A stretch of 64,000 nucleotides of DNA from Chitinophagaceae bacterium (GTDB lineage: Bacteria > Bacteroidota > Bacteroidia > Chitinophagales > Chitinophagaceae). Position numbers and translations under genes: made by a program. Below the pieces are notes generated by a model. That model saw nothing but the letters and a program-made list of their open reading frames with translations, was not told the DNA's origin and did no database searches. Below, one piece after another: positions 1-9,190 of the stretch (position 1 is the first letter of the stretch; every line of letters starts with the position of its first letter). The DNA is taken from assembly GCA_028288585.1 (NCBI GenBank), contig JAQBNL010000016.1:16460-80459 (forward strand), given 5' to 3'.

Positions 1-1522
1 GATCTACACCAACTTTAAATTCATTTGGGTATTGTATAATGCCTGCCAGCGACATAAAACCTCCATAGCTACCGCCGTAAATACCGATTTTAGAAGAATC
101 AATATACTCCTGCTTTGCAAGCCATCTTTTTCCGTACACGCAATCCATAAGATCTTTATCTCCATGATCACGATCATCCATGGCATGAAAAGTTTTTCCG
201 TAACCGCTGCTGCCCCTGTTGTTAACCATTAAAATGGCATAGCCATGATTTAAAAAGTATTGAGCGCTTTGGGAATATCCCGCCCGTGATTGCCCGCCCG
301 GGCCACCATGTACCCATACAAGAGCAGGAACAGGCTTATCTTTTGAGGCGGTTAAGGGGCGATAATAAATTGCAGGCACATCAACACCATCAAATGATTT
401 AAAACGCACTACTTCAGATTTTACCAGGTCGGCATGATTAATTTCTGCATTTAATGTGTTGGTTAATTGTTTTAATTTTTGCGTTTCAAAATTATACAGC
501 CATAAATTATTGGGGCTTTTATCGCTGCCAACCGTAAGTATCATATTCTTTTCACTCATTGAAATATTAACCCCCTGCACATCTCCATCAGGTACTTCAG
601 GAAATTTTATTTGCTCACCGGTTGCATGATTAAAAATTAAAACTTTATTTCTGCCATCCTCATTTATGCCTATCACCCTGTATTTACCATTCTCACTTAA
701 GTACATATAAGCCACATCCCAATTGGTTTCAAATACTTTTTCCTTTTGCCCGCCTGCAATATTATATTTTACCAGGTAGGCAAATTCTTTGCCTTCATTA
801 GTTGTATAATAAAATGCAGAATCGTTTAGTTCAAATGCAGCAGGAGAATATGCAGCTTCTGCATCAGCAGATATTTTTTTCATTTGCTTTGATGCAGCAT
901 CATACAAATACATTTCATTTGCATCGGTTGTAATTGTTTTGGTGAGAAGCAGATATTGCTCGTTATAAGAAATACTATTTACATTATAGCCACTGTCATT
1001 CCTGTAAATCATATTTGATGCCCAGGTGGCTGTATCCATTTTATACAGATCAAAATACTTAGGATCTCTTTTGTTGCTGGTATAATACAGTATTGTTCGT
1101 GCTTTATTCCATCCAAAAAATGACGTCTTTTCTTTTTTCCCGGCTGTAAGGTCTTTAGCGCTGTCTCCCGGGTGCAGCAGGTACAGGTGGCTGTTTTCAT
1201 TTCCTCCCTGGTCAGCCGAATAAATAATATTATCAGTTCCGGCAACATAGTCTTCCACAAAAAAAGATTCTTTTGCAGAATTTGTTATGGGTTTCATGCT
1301 TGTATCCGCAAGATTGATTTCATACACATTGTATATACCGGTCTCATTATTATTTACCGCAATTTTAGTTTCATCCTTGTTGAATACGCCGCCGCCAATA
1401 TTTTTTGTTTTATAGAATTGGTCAATAGTGTATTGTTTCACTTCTTTTTTGGGAGATGAATCATTGTTATTACATGAAGAAAGGAGTGTTACTGCAAATG
1501 CAAGTACTGATAGATATCTCAT
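1..1522 (-). CDS. S9 family peptidase (prolyl oligopeptidase / DPP-IV-like), partial, runs off left edge
   Basis: Absent from the ORF track because it has no stop in the window. Reading the minus strand from ATG at 1522 gives MRYLSVLAFAVTLLSSCNNN... (lipoprotein-like signal) and an open frame through WVHGGPGGQSRAGYSQSAQYFLNHGYAILMVNNRGSSGYG to the nucleophile motif GIYGGSYGGFM near nt 53-85. Confidence 0.9.
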   Translation of the reverse strand, partial: MRYLSVLAFAVTLLSSCNNNDSSPKKEVKQYTIDQFYKTKNIGGGVFNKDETKIAVNNNETGIYNVYEINLADTSMKPITNSAKESFFVEDYVAGTDNIIYSADQGGNENSHLYLLHPGDSAKDLTAGKKEKTSFFGWNKARTILYYTSNKRDPKYFDLYKMDTATWASNMIYRNDSGYNVNSISYNEQYLLLTKTITTDANEMYLYDAASKQMKKISADAEAAYSPAAFELNDSAFYYTTNEGKEFAYLVKYNIAGGQKEKVFETNWDVAYMYLSENGKYRVIGINEDGRNKVLIFNHATGEQIKFPEVPDGDVQGVNISMSEKNMILTVGSDKSPNNLWLYNFETQKLKQLTNTLNAEINHADLVKSEVVRFKSFDGVDVPAIYYRPLTASKDKPVPALVWVHGGPGGQSRAGYSQSAQYFLNHGYAILMVNNRGSSGYGKTFHAMDDRDHGDKDLMDCVYGKRWLAKQEYIDSSKIGIYGGSYGGFMSLAGIIQYPNEFKVGVD

Positions 1523-1593
1523 ATAATTTAATTTAGGTATTAGTAAAAATATAGAATAAACGCTTGGGAAATATTTAATTTCGAAATAAAAAA

Positions 1594-2112
1594 ATGGAAT
1601 TCGATCTCAATAAAACAAGGCAGGTACTGGAAAGAACACCACGGGTTTTAGAAGACCTGCTTTCCGGCCACACCGATGAGTGGATAATGAATAATGAAGG
1701 GGAAGATACATGGAGCCCTTATGATATTGTGGGGCATCTTATCCATGGGGAACATACTGACTGGATGGGAAGACTGGACAGTATTTTAAATAAAGAAGAT
1801 AAAAGGTTTGTTCCTTTCGATAGGGATGCAATGTTTAAAGAAAGCGATAGAAAAAGTTTGCAACAACTTTTGTCAGAATTTAAAGAACTAAGAAAAAAGA
1901 ATTTGCAAAAGCTATCAGGCCTTAACCTTACTGATGATGACCTTAATAAAATCGGTATTCACCCTGAATTTGGAGAAGTTACCCTAACGCAATTATTATC
2001 TACCTGGACTGTACATGACCTTACGCATATTGCACAAATAACAAGAGTAATGGCTAACCAATATAAACAAGCTATTGGCCCCTGGATAAAATACTTCCGT
2101 GTATTGCAATAG
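1594..2112 (+). CDS. DinB family protein
   Basis: 172 aa with DinB-like His motifs HLIHGEHTDW and WTVHDLTHIAQ. Confidence 0.85.
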   Translation: MEFDLNKTRQVLERTPRVLEDLLSGHTDEWIMNNEGEDTWSPYDIVGHLIHGEHTDWMGRLDSILNKEDKRFVPFDRDAMFKESDRKSLQQLLSEFKELRKKNLQKLSGLNLTDDDLNKIGIHPEFGEVTLTQLLSTWTVHDLTHIAQITRVMANQYKQAIGPWIKYFRVLQ

Positions 2113-2200
2113 GGAATAAATAATATAAACATATTTCCTCCCGGTTTTGCTTTATATTAAAAATGTAAAGTATATTTGACGTTAAGTAACCTTTACATAT

Positions 2201-2596
2201 ATGAAATTAAAATTAGCTAACTATTGGAAAAAAATTGCGGGTATTATCCTTCTATTAGCAATTACTTTTTTAGTTATAAACAAAATTTATAATTTTAATA
2301 TCGCCAAATCAACCCTGGCTTCGTTTGGGAAAATTTCCTTCACGCTGGCTGGATTATTATTTATCATGTCAAAAGAAAAAGTTGAAGATGAATATATAAT
2401 GAATATCCGGCTACAGTCCTTTTCTTTTTGTTTTTTACTGGGAATAATTGCATACATGATCGACGAATCTGGCTTACTAAACTTTTTAGGCGGCGAAAAT
2501 CCACGGGATATGTTTAGATATATCTTAATAGAAATGTTTACTTACATCCTGTTTTTTTATGCTATGCTTTACAGAATAATTAAGTTTGAAAAATAA
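2201..2596 (+). CDS. small multi-pass membrane protein, unknown function
   Basis: 131 aa with several hydrophobic segments; overlaps the downstream HTH gene. Confidence 0.65.
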   Translation: MKLKLANYWKKIAGIILLLAITFLVINKIYNFNIAKSTLASFGKISFTLAGLLFIMSKEKVEDEYIMNIRLQSFSFCFLLGIIAYMIDESGLLNFLGGENPRDMFRYILIEMFTYILFFYAMLYRIIKFEK

Positions 2597-2792
2597 TCTT
2601 AAAGAAATACGGGAGAAAAATAATTTAACACAGGAAGCTCTTGCTAACTTGGTGTTTGTAAGCAGGCAAACAATTATTTCTATTGAAAAGGAATATTATG
2701 TTCCCACTACGCCACTTGCATTAAAACTTGCTCAAATTTTAAAAATAAAAGTTGAAGAGCTTTTTATTTTAGAAAAGACTGACTGGAAATAA
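2586..2792 (+). CDS. XRE/HTH-type transcriptional regulator (68 aa)
   Basis: HTH_3-like: IREKNNLTQEALANLVFVSRQTIISIEKEYYVPTTPLALKLAQIL. TTG start, 11-bp overlap with the upstream membrane protein. Confidence 0.85.
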   Translation: MKNNLKEIREKNNLTQEALANLVFVSRQTIISIEKEYYVPTTPLALKLAQILKIKVEELFILEKTDWK

Positions 2793-2844
2793 AGCTCATA
2801 AGTTCATACAACAATAATCATAGTTTTGCCATACAATATGTTTT

Positions 2845-3555
2845 ATGGAAAAAATAAACAGAATAGCTTTGCTGGTTGATGGCGATAATGCACAGCCAAG
2901 ATTACTCAACCTTGTTTTGGAAGAGGCATCAAAATATGGAAAGGTAACCATACGCAGGGTTTATGGTGACTGGACAACACCACACATGAATTCCTGGAAA
3001 GCACAATTGAATGAAATGGCTTTTAATCCTATTCAAAAATTTTCATACACGGCAGGCAAAAATTCTACTGACAGTGCATTGATAATTGATGCAATGGATA
3101 TTCTGCATGATAGTTTGGTAGATGGATTTTGCATTGTAAGTAGCGACAGTGATTATACAGGCCTTGCCAAGCGTATAAGAGAAGATGGGGTGTTTGTTAT
3201 GGGAATAGGCGAGAAAAAAACACCCAACGCATTTGTAAAATCCTGCGAGATATTTACACATGTTGAGAACCTGGAACCTAAAGTTGAGCAGGAAGAAAAA
3301 AAAGTAGTTCACAAAAAAGAAAAAGTTACCGTTGACACAAGGCTTATCAATAAAGCCTTTGACATGAGCGCCAACGAAAGTAATGAAGTGTATGTGTCTA
3401 CAATGGGCCTGGCTTTAAGAAAACTTGATCCGAGCTTTGATTCAAGAACATACGGCTTTAAAACACTTACACAATTATTCAGCAAGCTTAGGGATTTTGT
3501 GGTTGTAGATAATATCGTAAATGGATTGAATAATCCTTTGATAAGAAGAAAATAA
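2845..3555 (+). CDS. NYN (PIN-like) domain protein with C-terminal OST-HTH/LOTUS domain
   Basis: NYN motifs ALLVDGDNAQ, DSALIIDAMDIL, FCIVSSDSDY; LOTUS-like C-terminus LDPSFDSRTYGFKTLTQLFSKLRDFVVV. Confidence 0.9.
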   Translation: MEKINRIALLVDGDNAQPRLLNLVLEEASKYGKVTIRRVYGDWTTPHMNSWKAQLNEMAFNPIQKFSYTAGKNSTDSALIIDAMDILHDSLVDGFCIVSSDSDYTGLAKRIREDGVFVMGIGEKKTPNAFVKSCEIFTHVENLEPKVEQEEKKVVHKKEKVTVDTRLINKAFDMSANESNEVYVSTMGLALRKLDPSFDSRTYGFKTLTQLFSKLRDFVVVDNIVNGLNNPLIRRK

Positions 3556-3576
3556 TTCCTAAGAGAACAAGGAGGT

Positions 3577-3610
3577 AAGAGAAGAAAAAAGAGCTCTCTT
3601 TTCTTCTCTT
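3577..3610. terminator. long hairpin between convergent genes
   Basis: AAGAGAAGAAAAAAGAG/CTCTCTTTTCTTCTCTT: 17-bp arms with one mismatch and no spacer, between convergent 3' ends. Confidence 0.5.
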
Positions 3611-3644
3611 TCAACTCTTTTTATCTCTTCAACTCTTTTATCTC
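3610..3644. repeat. two-copy tandem repeat (18/17 bp)
   Basis: TTCAACTCTTTTTATCTC followed by TTCAACTCTTTTATCTC. Confidence 0.7.
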
Positions 3645-4241
3645 TTAGCTATCCTTCCATCCCCACAAATACCTGCAGGCGTATGTACGATACGGAGACC
3701 ACTTAGCAGATATTTGCAGCATCTTTTCTTTCATTAATTTTTTATCGGAACTATCAAGCTTATACAGTTTTGTAATTGATTGCTGAATGCCAAGATCATC
3801 AACTGCAAAAACATCTTCCCGGCCTAAGGTGAACATCAGTATCATTTCTACCGTCCACCTGCCAACACCTTTTATTTGTGTAAGCAGGTCAATAACTTCT
3901 TCATTACTCATTTTATGTAACCGGGCATCAGTAAGATTATTCTCTACAAAAAATTTGCATACGTTGTGAACGTAACTGGCTTTGGCATTGGAAAAACCAA
4001 TGCTCCGAAATTTCTCCACCGGTATTTCTAATATTTCTTTAGCGGTTGGTTCTTTTTTCCCAAACAGATCTAAAAAACGATTGAATATTACTTTTGCAAC
4101 CTTTGTGCTTAATTGCTGGCTGATTATGGAAGAACATAAATGCAGGTAAACTTTTTTTCTTGATTGCAATATAAATGGCTCTTGCAGCTCAAGGATTTTT
4201 TTAAATTTTTTGTCTTTTGAAAGATGTATGATATGATCCAT
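3645..4241 (-). CDS. DNA-3-methyladenine glycosylase II-like (HhH-GPD)
   Basis: HhH-GPD motif: IKGVGRWTVEMILMFTLGREDVFAVDDLGIQ; KWSPYRTYACRYLW. Confidence 0.88.
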   Translation of the reverse strand: MDHIIHLSKDKKFKKILELQEPFILQSRKKVYLHLCSSIISQQLSTKVAKVIFNRFLDLFGKKEPTAKEILEIPVEKFRSIGFSNAKASYVHNVCKFFVENNLTDARLHKMSNEEVIDLLTQIKGVGRWTVEMILMFTLGREDVFAVDDLGIQQSITKLYKLDSSDKKLMKEKMLQISAKWSPYRTYACRYLWGWKDS

Positions 4242-4308
4242 TTTACGAAGATAGGAGGCAATTTAGAAAAGACCGAGAAAGGACTTAGGTAAAAGTTAAA
4301 GAAGTGAT

Positions 4309-5061
4309 TTAAAATTTTGAAGGCTGTAATTTTTGCATTAGTGCTTCTTTGCGGCTTCGGGAAACATCAACCGTAGAACCGTCCGTCATAATAATATATC
4401 CGCCTTCGCCTTTTATATATTTAGTGATCTCATTTAAATTGATAATGTGCGAATGATGCACTCTCATAAAGGCATAACCTTCCAGCATTTGTTCTGTTTC
4501 TTTTAAAGTTCTGGAGACAAGTATTTTTCTTTTGTCAGTTAAAAAAAATTCTGTGTAATTACTGTTTGATGAGCAACTGATGATTGAACTTATTGGAACC
4601 AATTCCAGCCCCTGCATGGTAGGTAATGCAATGCGTTGAACAGGAATAGAAGGATGATTTACTTTCTGTAATAAAATTTCTAATTGTTGCGATAAAGTGG
4701 CGTTCATTTTCTTTTGCACCTTTTGTACTGCCTTTTCCAATTCTTCACGGTCTACCGGTTTTAATAAATAATCCAGGGCGCTGAACTTAATAGCTTTAAT
4801 AGCATATTGATCGTAGCTGGTGGTGAAGATGAGTTCAAAATCAATTTTGGGTAGTTGTTCCAGCAATTGAAAACCATTCATATTGGGCATCTCAATATCA
4901 AGAAAAACCAATTGCGGATGAAGAGAAGCAATTTTCTGCAATGCTTCTTCACCGGAATAACAAACAGCTGCAACGGACAATTCGGGGCAGCAATCTTTTA
5001 TCAATATTTGCAATGCCTCACAGCTATGGCGTTCATCATCAACAATAAGTGTTGTTATCAT
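4309..5061 (-). CDS. LytTR-family response regulator
   Basis: Receiver (LIVDDERHSCEAL, LVFLDIEMPNMNGFQLL) and LytTR domain (MRVHHSHIINLNEI). 4-bp overlap with the kinase gene. Confidence 0.93.
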   Translation of the reverse strand: MITTLIVDDERHSCEALQILIKDCCPELSVAAVCYSGEEALQKIASLHPQLVFLDIEMPNMNGFQLLEQLPKIDFELIFTTSYDQYAIKAIKFSALDYLLKPVDREELEKAVQKVQKKMNATLSQQLEILLQKVNHPSIPVQRIALPTMQGLELVPISSIISCSSNSNYTEFFLTDKRKILVSRTLKETEQMLEGYAFMRVHHSHIINLNEITKYIKGEGGYIIMTDGSTVDVSRSRKEALMQKLQPSKF

Positions 5062-7394
5062 TTTAAAGTTGCTGGTTCGTGAATGTCATCTTTATATTTA
5101 ATGTGTAATGTAACTTCTGTGCCTGAAATATTTCCTTCATCATCTAACACATCTTCGCTATCATAAAAAGTGTGCGCCGTTTTTTCATTATTAAAAAGTG
5201 CAAGTCTTTCTGTAGTGATTTTTAATCCAAATGATTTTTGTTTTTCTCCTGACTTACTTTTTAATTCAGCTGATTTATCTCTTCCGATCCCATTGTCGGT
5301 AATGATACAAATAAGTTGGTCGTTCTGCATGCTCATAACTACATCCAGCCTGCCTTGTCCATCTTTATGCATGAGCCCATGCCAGATAGCATTTTCACAA
5401 AACGGCTGTAATATCATTGGCGGGATATAAATAGTTTCGGGCTCAATGGTATTTGAAAAAACAATATTATAATCAAAAGAATTGCTGAAGCGAAGGCGCT
5501 CCATATCAAGGTACAAGCGCAGCATTTCAATTTCATCACTTAATGGTATCATAGATAATTGTGAGTTAGTAAGCACCATACGAATTAGCCGTGAAAAACG
5601 GGTGAGATAATCAGCTGCTTCGCGGCTTTCGTTCTTAAGAATAAATTTATTAATAGAGCTAAGACAATTAAAAACAAAATGCGGATTCATTTGTGCCCTC
5701 AGCGCCTGCATTTCAAGTTCTATTCCTTTATGTTGAAGTTCGGTTTGCTTTTTCTCGCTATCAAGTTTTTCATTTTTCCTTTTTAATGATAGTCCACGGA
5801 AAATTAATACCGCTAATATTAAAACCAAAAAAAGCCCTGCAAGGAGGGCATTTCTAACAAATGATTGCTGTTTTAATTGCTCATCTTTAAGCTTATTCTC
5901 TTTATCTGAAAGCGCCAACTGCGATTCTTTCTTTTCATTGATAAAAGTTTGTTCTTTTAAGGTTTGATCTTTTATCAATAACTGCTGGTCTTTGATCCTG
6001 TTGTCTTTATCAAGTAACGATAACTGGGATTCGCTTTGATTTTTTAAGAGCAACTGTTCCTTTAGTTGCTGTTCCTTTATCAGGTTATCTTTTTGCAGTA
6101 AGCCTAGTTGTGCAGATTTTTTTGCATCTATAGCAGCCTGTTTATAATTATTTAATCGCCACAGAAATTGGGTATTTAATATAGATTCTTTCAGATTGGT
6201 ATATTTCTGCAGATATTCATAAGCAAGTTTATAGTTGTTAAGCGCACGGTATATTATTGCCAACATCCTGTACCCTTCTAATTGATATGGACGGATATTA
6301 TATTGCTCTGCTTCGTTCACCCCTTCATTAATATACTTTAATGCTTCCTTATAATTTTCAACACCTGCATGTGCACTGCCAAAGTCAATTAACAACTTTG
6401 AATAGGAGTGAAACTTATTTTCTTTTTTTACTTCAGGTAATATCTCATTAAATAATTTTATAGCCGGGGGATATTCTTTCTTTAATAATAAAACCTGGCC
6501 CATGAAATTTTTATAGGAAAATTTTTCCTTTGTCCTCGCCGGCCATTTATTTAAAATGTTCAACGCTGAATCCGGCTGCTTCATTTTAATATATAGATCT
6601 GCTTCTGCATCATCAAACGGGCAGCAAGGTGTATGTGTTGATTGATAACTTTTATTTTGCTTCATATAATCGTTAGCGGTTTGAAAATCTCCTGCTGCTA
6701 CATATAAGTTGGCAATATTTAATAAAGAAAGTTCTACTAACTGGTGTCCCCACATTTCATCTCCTGACCCTTTTACAAAAGTAGAATTCGCTGCTGCGAA
6801 TTTTGTTAGTGTTAATGCATTCTGGCAATAGTCAAAGCCATCCTCATAGTTTCCTTTACCGGAAAGCATACCACAAATTTCCCAAAAAACCTGTCCTTCT
6901 GCCTGTTTATCTCCTGCTGCTTTGCATGCAGCAGCGGTCTTTTTTAATGCAGTAATTGCTTCTGCAAAATTCTTTTCCTTGTCAGCACATTGCACGGCTT
7001 CAGCGTAACGCCAATAAACTTGTGCAGCTAACGTGTCGGATTTTATACCTTCTGCCAGTTTTACTGCCTCCTTTGCATATAACAATGAAAGATCACAGTC
7101 TTTGCTCCAGAAATGTGCCCACTCTGAAAGTCTTTTTGCAGCAAATGCTTTTCCTTTTACAAACCCTATTTTATCGGAGAGATCATAAGCAGCTTTAGCA
7201 TAATAATACGTGGAGTCAATCATGTCTTTTCCTTTCCATGCAAAATTAACCTGGTTAACTTCAAGTAATAAAGCAACCTTCCGTTCTCCACTAGCAGTGC
7301 TTATTGCTTGTCGCAGGCTATCTGCTGCTCTTGTTTGACTAAAAGAAAAATTAGATGCCAGCAGTGTGAGTAAAAGCAGATTCAATTTTCTCAT
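5058..7394 (-). CDS. TPR-containing LytS-type sensor histidine kinase
   Basis: His_kinase region MNPHFVFNCLSSINKFI and HATPase ICIITDNGIGRDKS; N-terminal signal and TPR-like helices; one TM before the kinase. Confidence 0.92.
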   Translation of the reverse strand: MRKLNLLLLTLLASNFSFSQTRAADSLRQAISTASGERKVALLLEVNQVNFAWKGKDMIDSTYYYAKAAYDLSDKIGFVKGKAFAAKRLSEWAHFWSKDCDLSLLYAKEAVKLAEGIKSDTLAAQVYWRYAEAVQCADKEKNFAEAITALKKTAAACKAAGDKQAEGQVFWEICGMLSGKGNYEDGFDYCQNALTLTKFAAANSTFVKGSGDEMWGHQLVELSLLNIANLYVAAGDFQTANDYMKQNKSYQSTHTPCCPFDDAEADLYIKMKQPDSALNILNKWPARTKEKFSYKNFMGQVLLLKKEYPPAIKLFNEILPEVKKENKFHSYSKLLIDFGSAHAGVENYKEALKYINEGVNEAEQYNIRPYQLEGYRMLAIIYRALNNYKLAYEYLQKYTNLKESILNTQFLWRLNNYKQAAIDAKKSAQLGLLQKDNLIKEQQLKEQLLLKNQSESQLSLLDKDNRIKDQQLLIKDQTLKEQTFINEKKESQLALSDKENKLKDEQLKQQSFVRNALLAGLFLVLILAVLIFRGLSLKRKNEKLDSEKKQTELQHKGIELEMQALRAQMNPHFVFNCLSSINKFILKNESREAADYLTRFSRLIRMVLTNSQLSMIPLSDEIEMLRLYLDMERLRFSNSFDYNIVFSNTIEPETIYIPPMILQPFCENAIWHGLMHKDGQGRLDVVMSMQNDQLICIITDNGIGRDKSAELKSKSGEKQKSFGLKITTERLALFNNEKTAHTFYDSEDVLDDEGNISGTEVTLHIKYKDDIHEPATLK

Positions 7395-7554
7395 AAAAAA
7401 GTGAAATGCAGTTTTAGTTAGAAAAGTTATTGGAGAGAATCAGCATTTCACTGCTAAATTATTTATCAGCGGGGACGGACAGGAGATTGAATGAGTAGTT
7501 TACGAAGAATAAAGGACAGTGTGCGATAAGTATTGGTTAGTTTGATAAAGAATT

Positions 7555-9045
7555 TTATTGTATCTCCCAGCTAATATTTCCATCTTTTTCATCCTTTAAT
7601 AATATTCCGGCTTCGGTTAATTGATTTCTTATTTTATCTGAAGTTGCAAAATCTTTATTGGCCCTTGCTTCTTTTCTTATCTCTATTAGTAATTCCATAA
7701 CATTATTTAAAGCAGGGTTAGTTTCTTTCGAATTTTTTAATCCCAAAATATCTTCCAACCAAACTTTAAAAGATGTCTTCATCAATTGAAAAGTGCCGGA
7801 AGAAATGGCATCAGCGCTTATGTGACCGTCCTTAATTCCATTAATGATGGGAACCATTTCAAAAAAATTAGCCAGCACTTTTGCGGTATTAAAATCATCA
7901 TTCATAAAATCATCCAGTTCAGCCATAAGCTTCAAGAGAGTAGCTTCAAGCTCCGCGTTTTCTGCTTGCAGCTTAAAGCTTGCAGCTTGCAGCTTATTCA
8001 GCACTTCATATCCTTCCCATAATCGCTTCAATCCCTTTTCTGCTGCCACCAATGCCTCGCTGCTAAAATCCAGTGTGCTGCGATAATGCGTTTGAAGAAT
8101 AAAAAAACGAACCGTCATAGGGCTGAATGCCTGCGTAAGCAATGGATGATTACCACTGAACAATTCAGTAAGCTTGATCACATTGTTATAACTCTTACCC
8201 ATTTTTTTACCGGCAATAGTTATCATGTTATTATGCAGCCAATACTTTGCAGGGGTTTGATGATTGCAGATGGTGCTTTGTGCAATTTCACTTTCATGAT
8301 GCGGGAATAGGAGGTCCATTCCGCCGCCATGAATATCGAACTCCGCCCCCAAATATTTAGTTGCCATTGCAGAGCACTCAATATGCCATCCCGGGAAACC
8401 ATCTCCCCACGGGCTTTTCCATCGCATTATATGTTTTGGCGGCGCTGCTTTCCACAATGCAAAATCAGCTTTATCTCTTTTCTCTTCCTGCCCGTCAAGA
8501 TTTCTTGTTGTCTCCAGCAAATCTTCAATAACTCTTCCGCTCAGTTTACCATAATCGTGTGTGGCCGCATATTTTTTTACATCAAAATAAACTGAGCCAT
8601 TGGATACATAAGCATACCCTTCTTCAATGATCTTTTCTATCATGTTGATCTGCTCTACAATATGGCCTGTTGCTGTGGGCTCAATATTGGGGTCAAGCGT
8701 ATTAAATTCTTTCATTGCCCAATGAAAAAGATTTGTGTATTTCTGCACCAGTTCCATCGGCTCAATTTTTTCGAGCTGCGCTTTTTTCGAGATCTTATCT
8801 TCCGCTTCTCTTCCTTCTTCTTCAAAATGTCCTGCATCAGTTATGTTGCGCACATACCGTACTTTATACCCCAGGTGCATCAAATACCTGTTCACAATGT
8901 CAAAAGTTATGTATGGCCTTGCATGGCCCAAATGGCTTTCGCCACTTACGGTAGGTCCGCATACATACATACCCACATGGCCTTTTGTAATAGGCTTAAA
9001 CTCTTCTTTTTTCCTTGTTAGAGAATTATATACTTTAAGAGACAT
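7555..9045 (-). CDS. cysS: cysteine--tRNA ligase
   Basis: HIGH-like ESHLGHARPY, KMSKS-like KKMGKSYNN, GWHIECSAMA, MNDDFNTAKVLA. Confidence 0.96.
   Translation of the reverse strand: MSLKVYNSLTRKKEEFKPITKGHVGMYVCGPTVSGESHLGHARPYITFDIVNRYLMHLGYKVRYVRNITDAGHFEEEGREAEDKISKKAQLEKIEPMELVQKYTNLFHWAMKEFNTLDPNIEPTATGHIVEQINMIEKIIEEGYAYVSNGSVYFDVKKYAATHDYGKLSGRVIEDLLETTRNLDGQEEKRDKADFALWKAAPPKHIMRWKSPWGDGFPGWHIECSAMATKYLGAEFDIHGGGMDLLFPHHESEIAQSTICNHQTPAKYWLHNNMITIAGKKMGKSYNNVIKLTELFSGNHPLLTQAFSPMTVRFFILQTHYRSTLDFSSEALVAAEKGLKRLWEGYEVLNKLQAASFKLQAENAELEATLLKLMAELDDFMNDDFNTAKVLANFFEMVPIINGIKDGHISADAISSGTFQLMKTSFKVWLEDILGLKNSKETNPALNNVMELLIEIRKEARANKDFATSDKIRNQLTEAGILLKDEKDGNISWEIQ
7926..7995. repeat. 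AAGCT/AGCTT-rich repeat-like tract inside cysS
   Basis: GCTTGCAGCTT AA AGCTTGCAGCTTGCAGCTT plus flanking AAGCTTCAAG...TAGCTTCAAGCT; encodes LQAASFKLQAENAELEATLL in frame. Confidence 0.55.
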
Positions 9046-9190
9046 TGTAATAAAAATATGAAATTAAAAATTCGAAATAAGAAATAAGAAATTTTAAATA
9101 TTAAACAGTTAATTAGAATATGCCGCAGGGGCAGCAAGCGCAGGAGAAATGATATGAAGAAGCTTTATACATCTTCTTCAAAGATAAAAA

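Noticed and set aside
1009-1459. Track ORFs 1009..1260 (-) and 1172..1459 (+)
   Set aside because: They lie out of frame or antisense to the S9 peptidase reading frame that is open from 1522 to the left edge.
8086-9061. Several plus-strand ORFs of 74-119 aa
   Set aside because: Antisense to cysS; Cys/His/Phe-rich translations typical of shadow ORFs.
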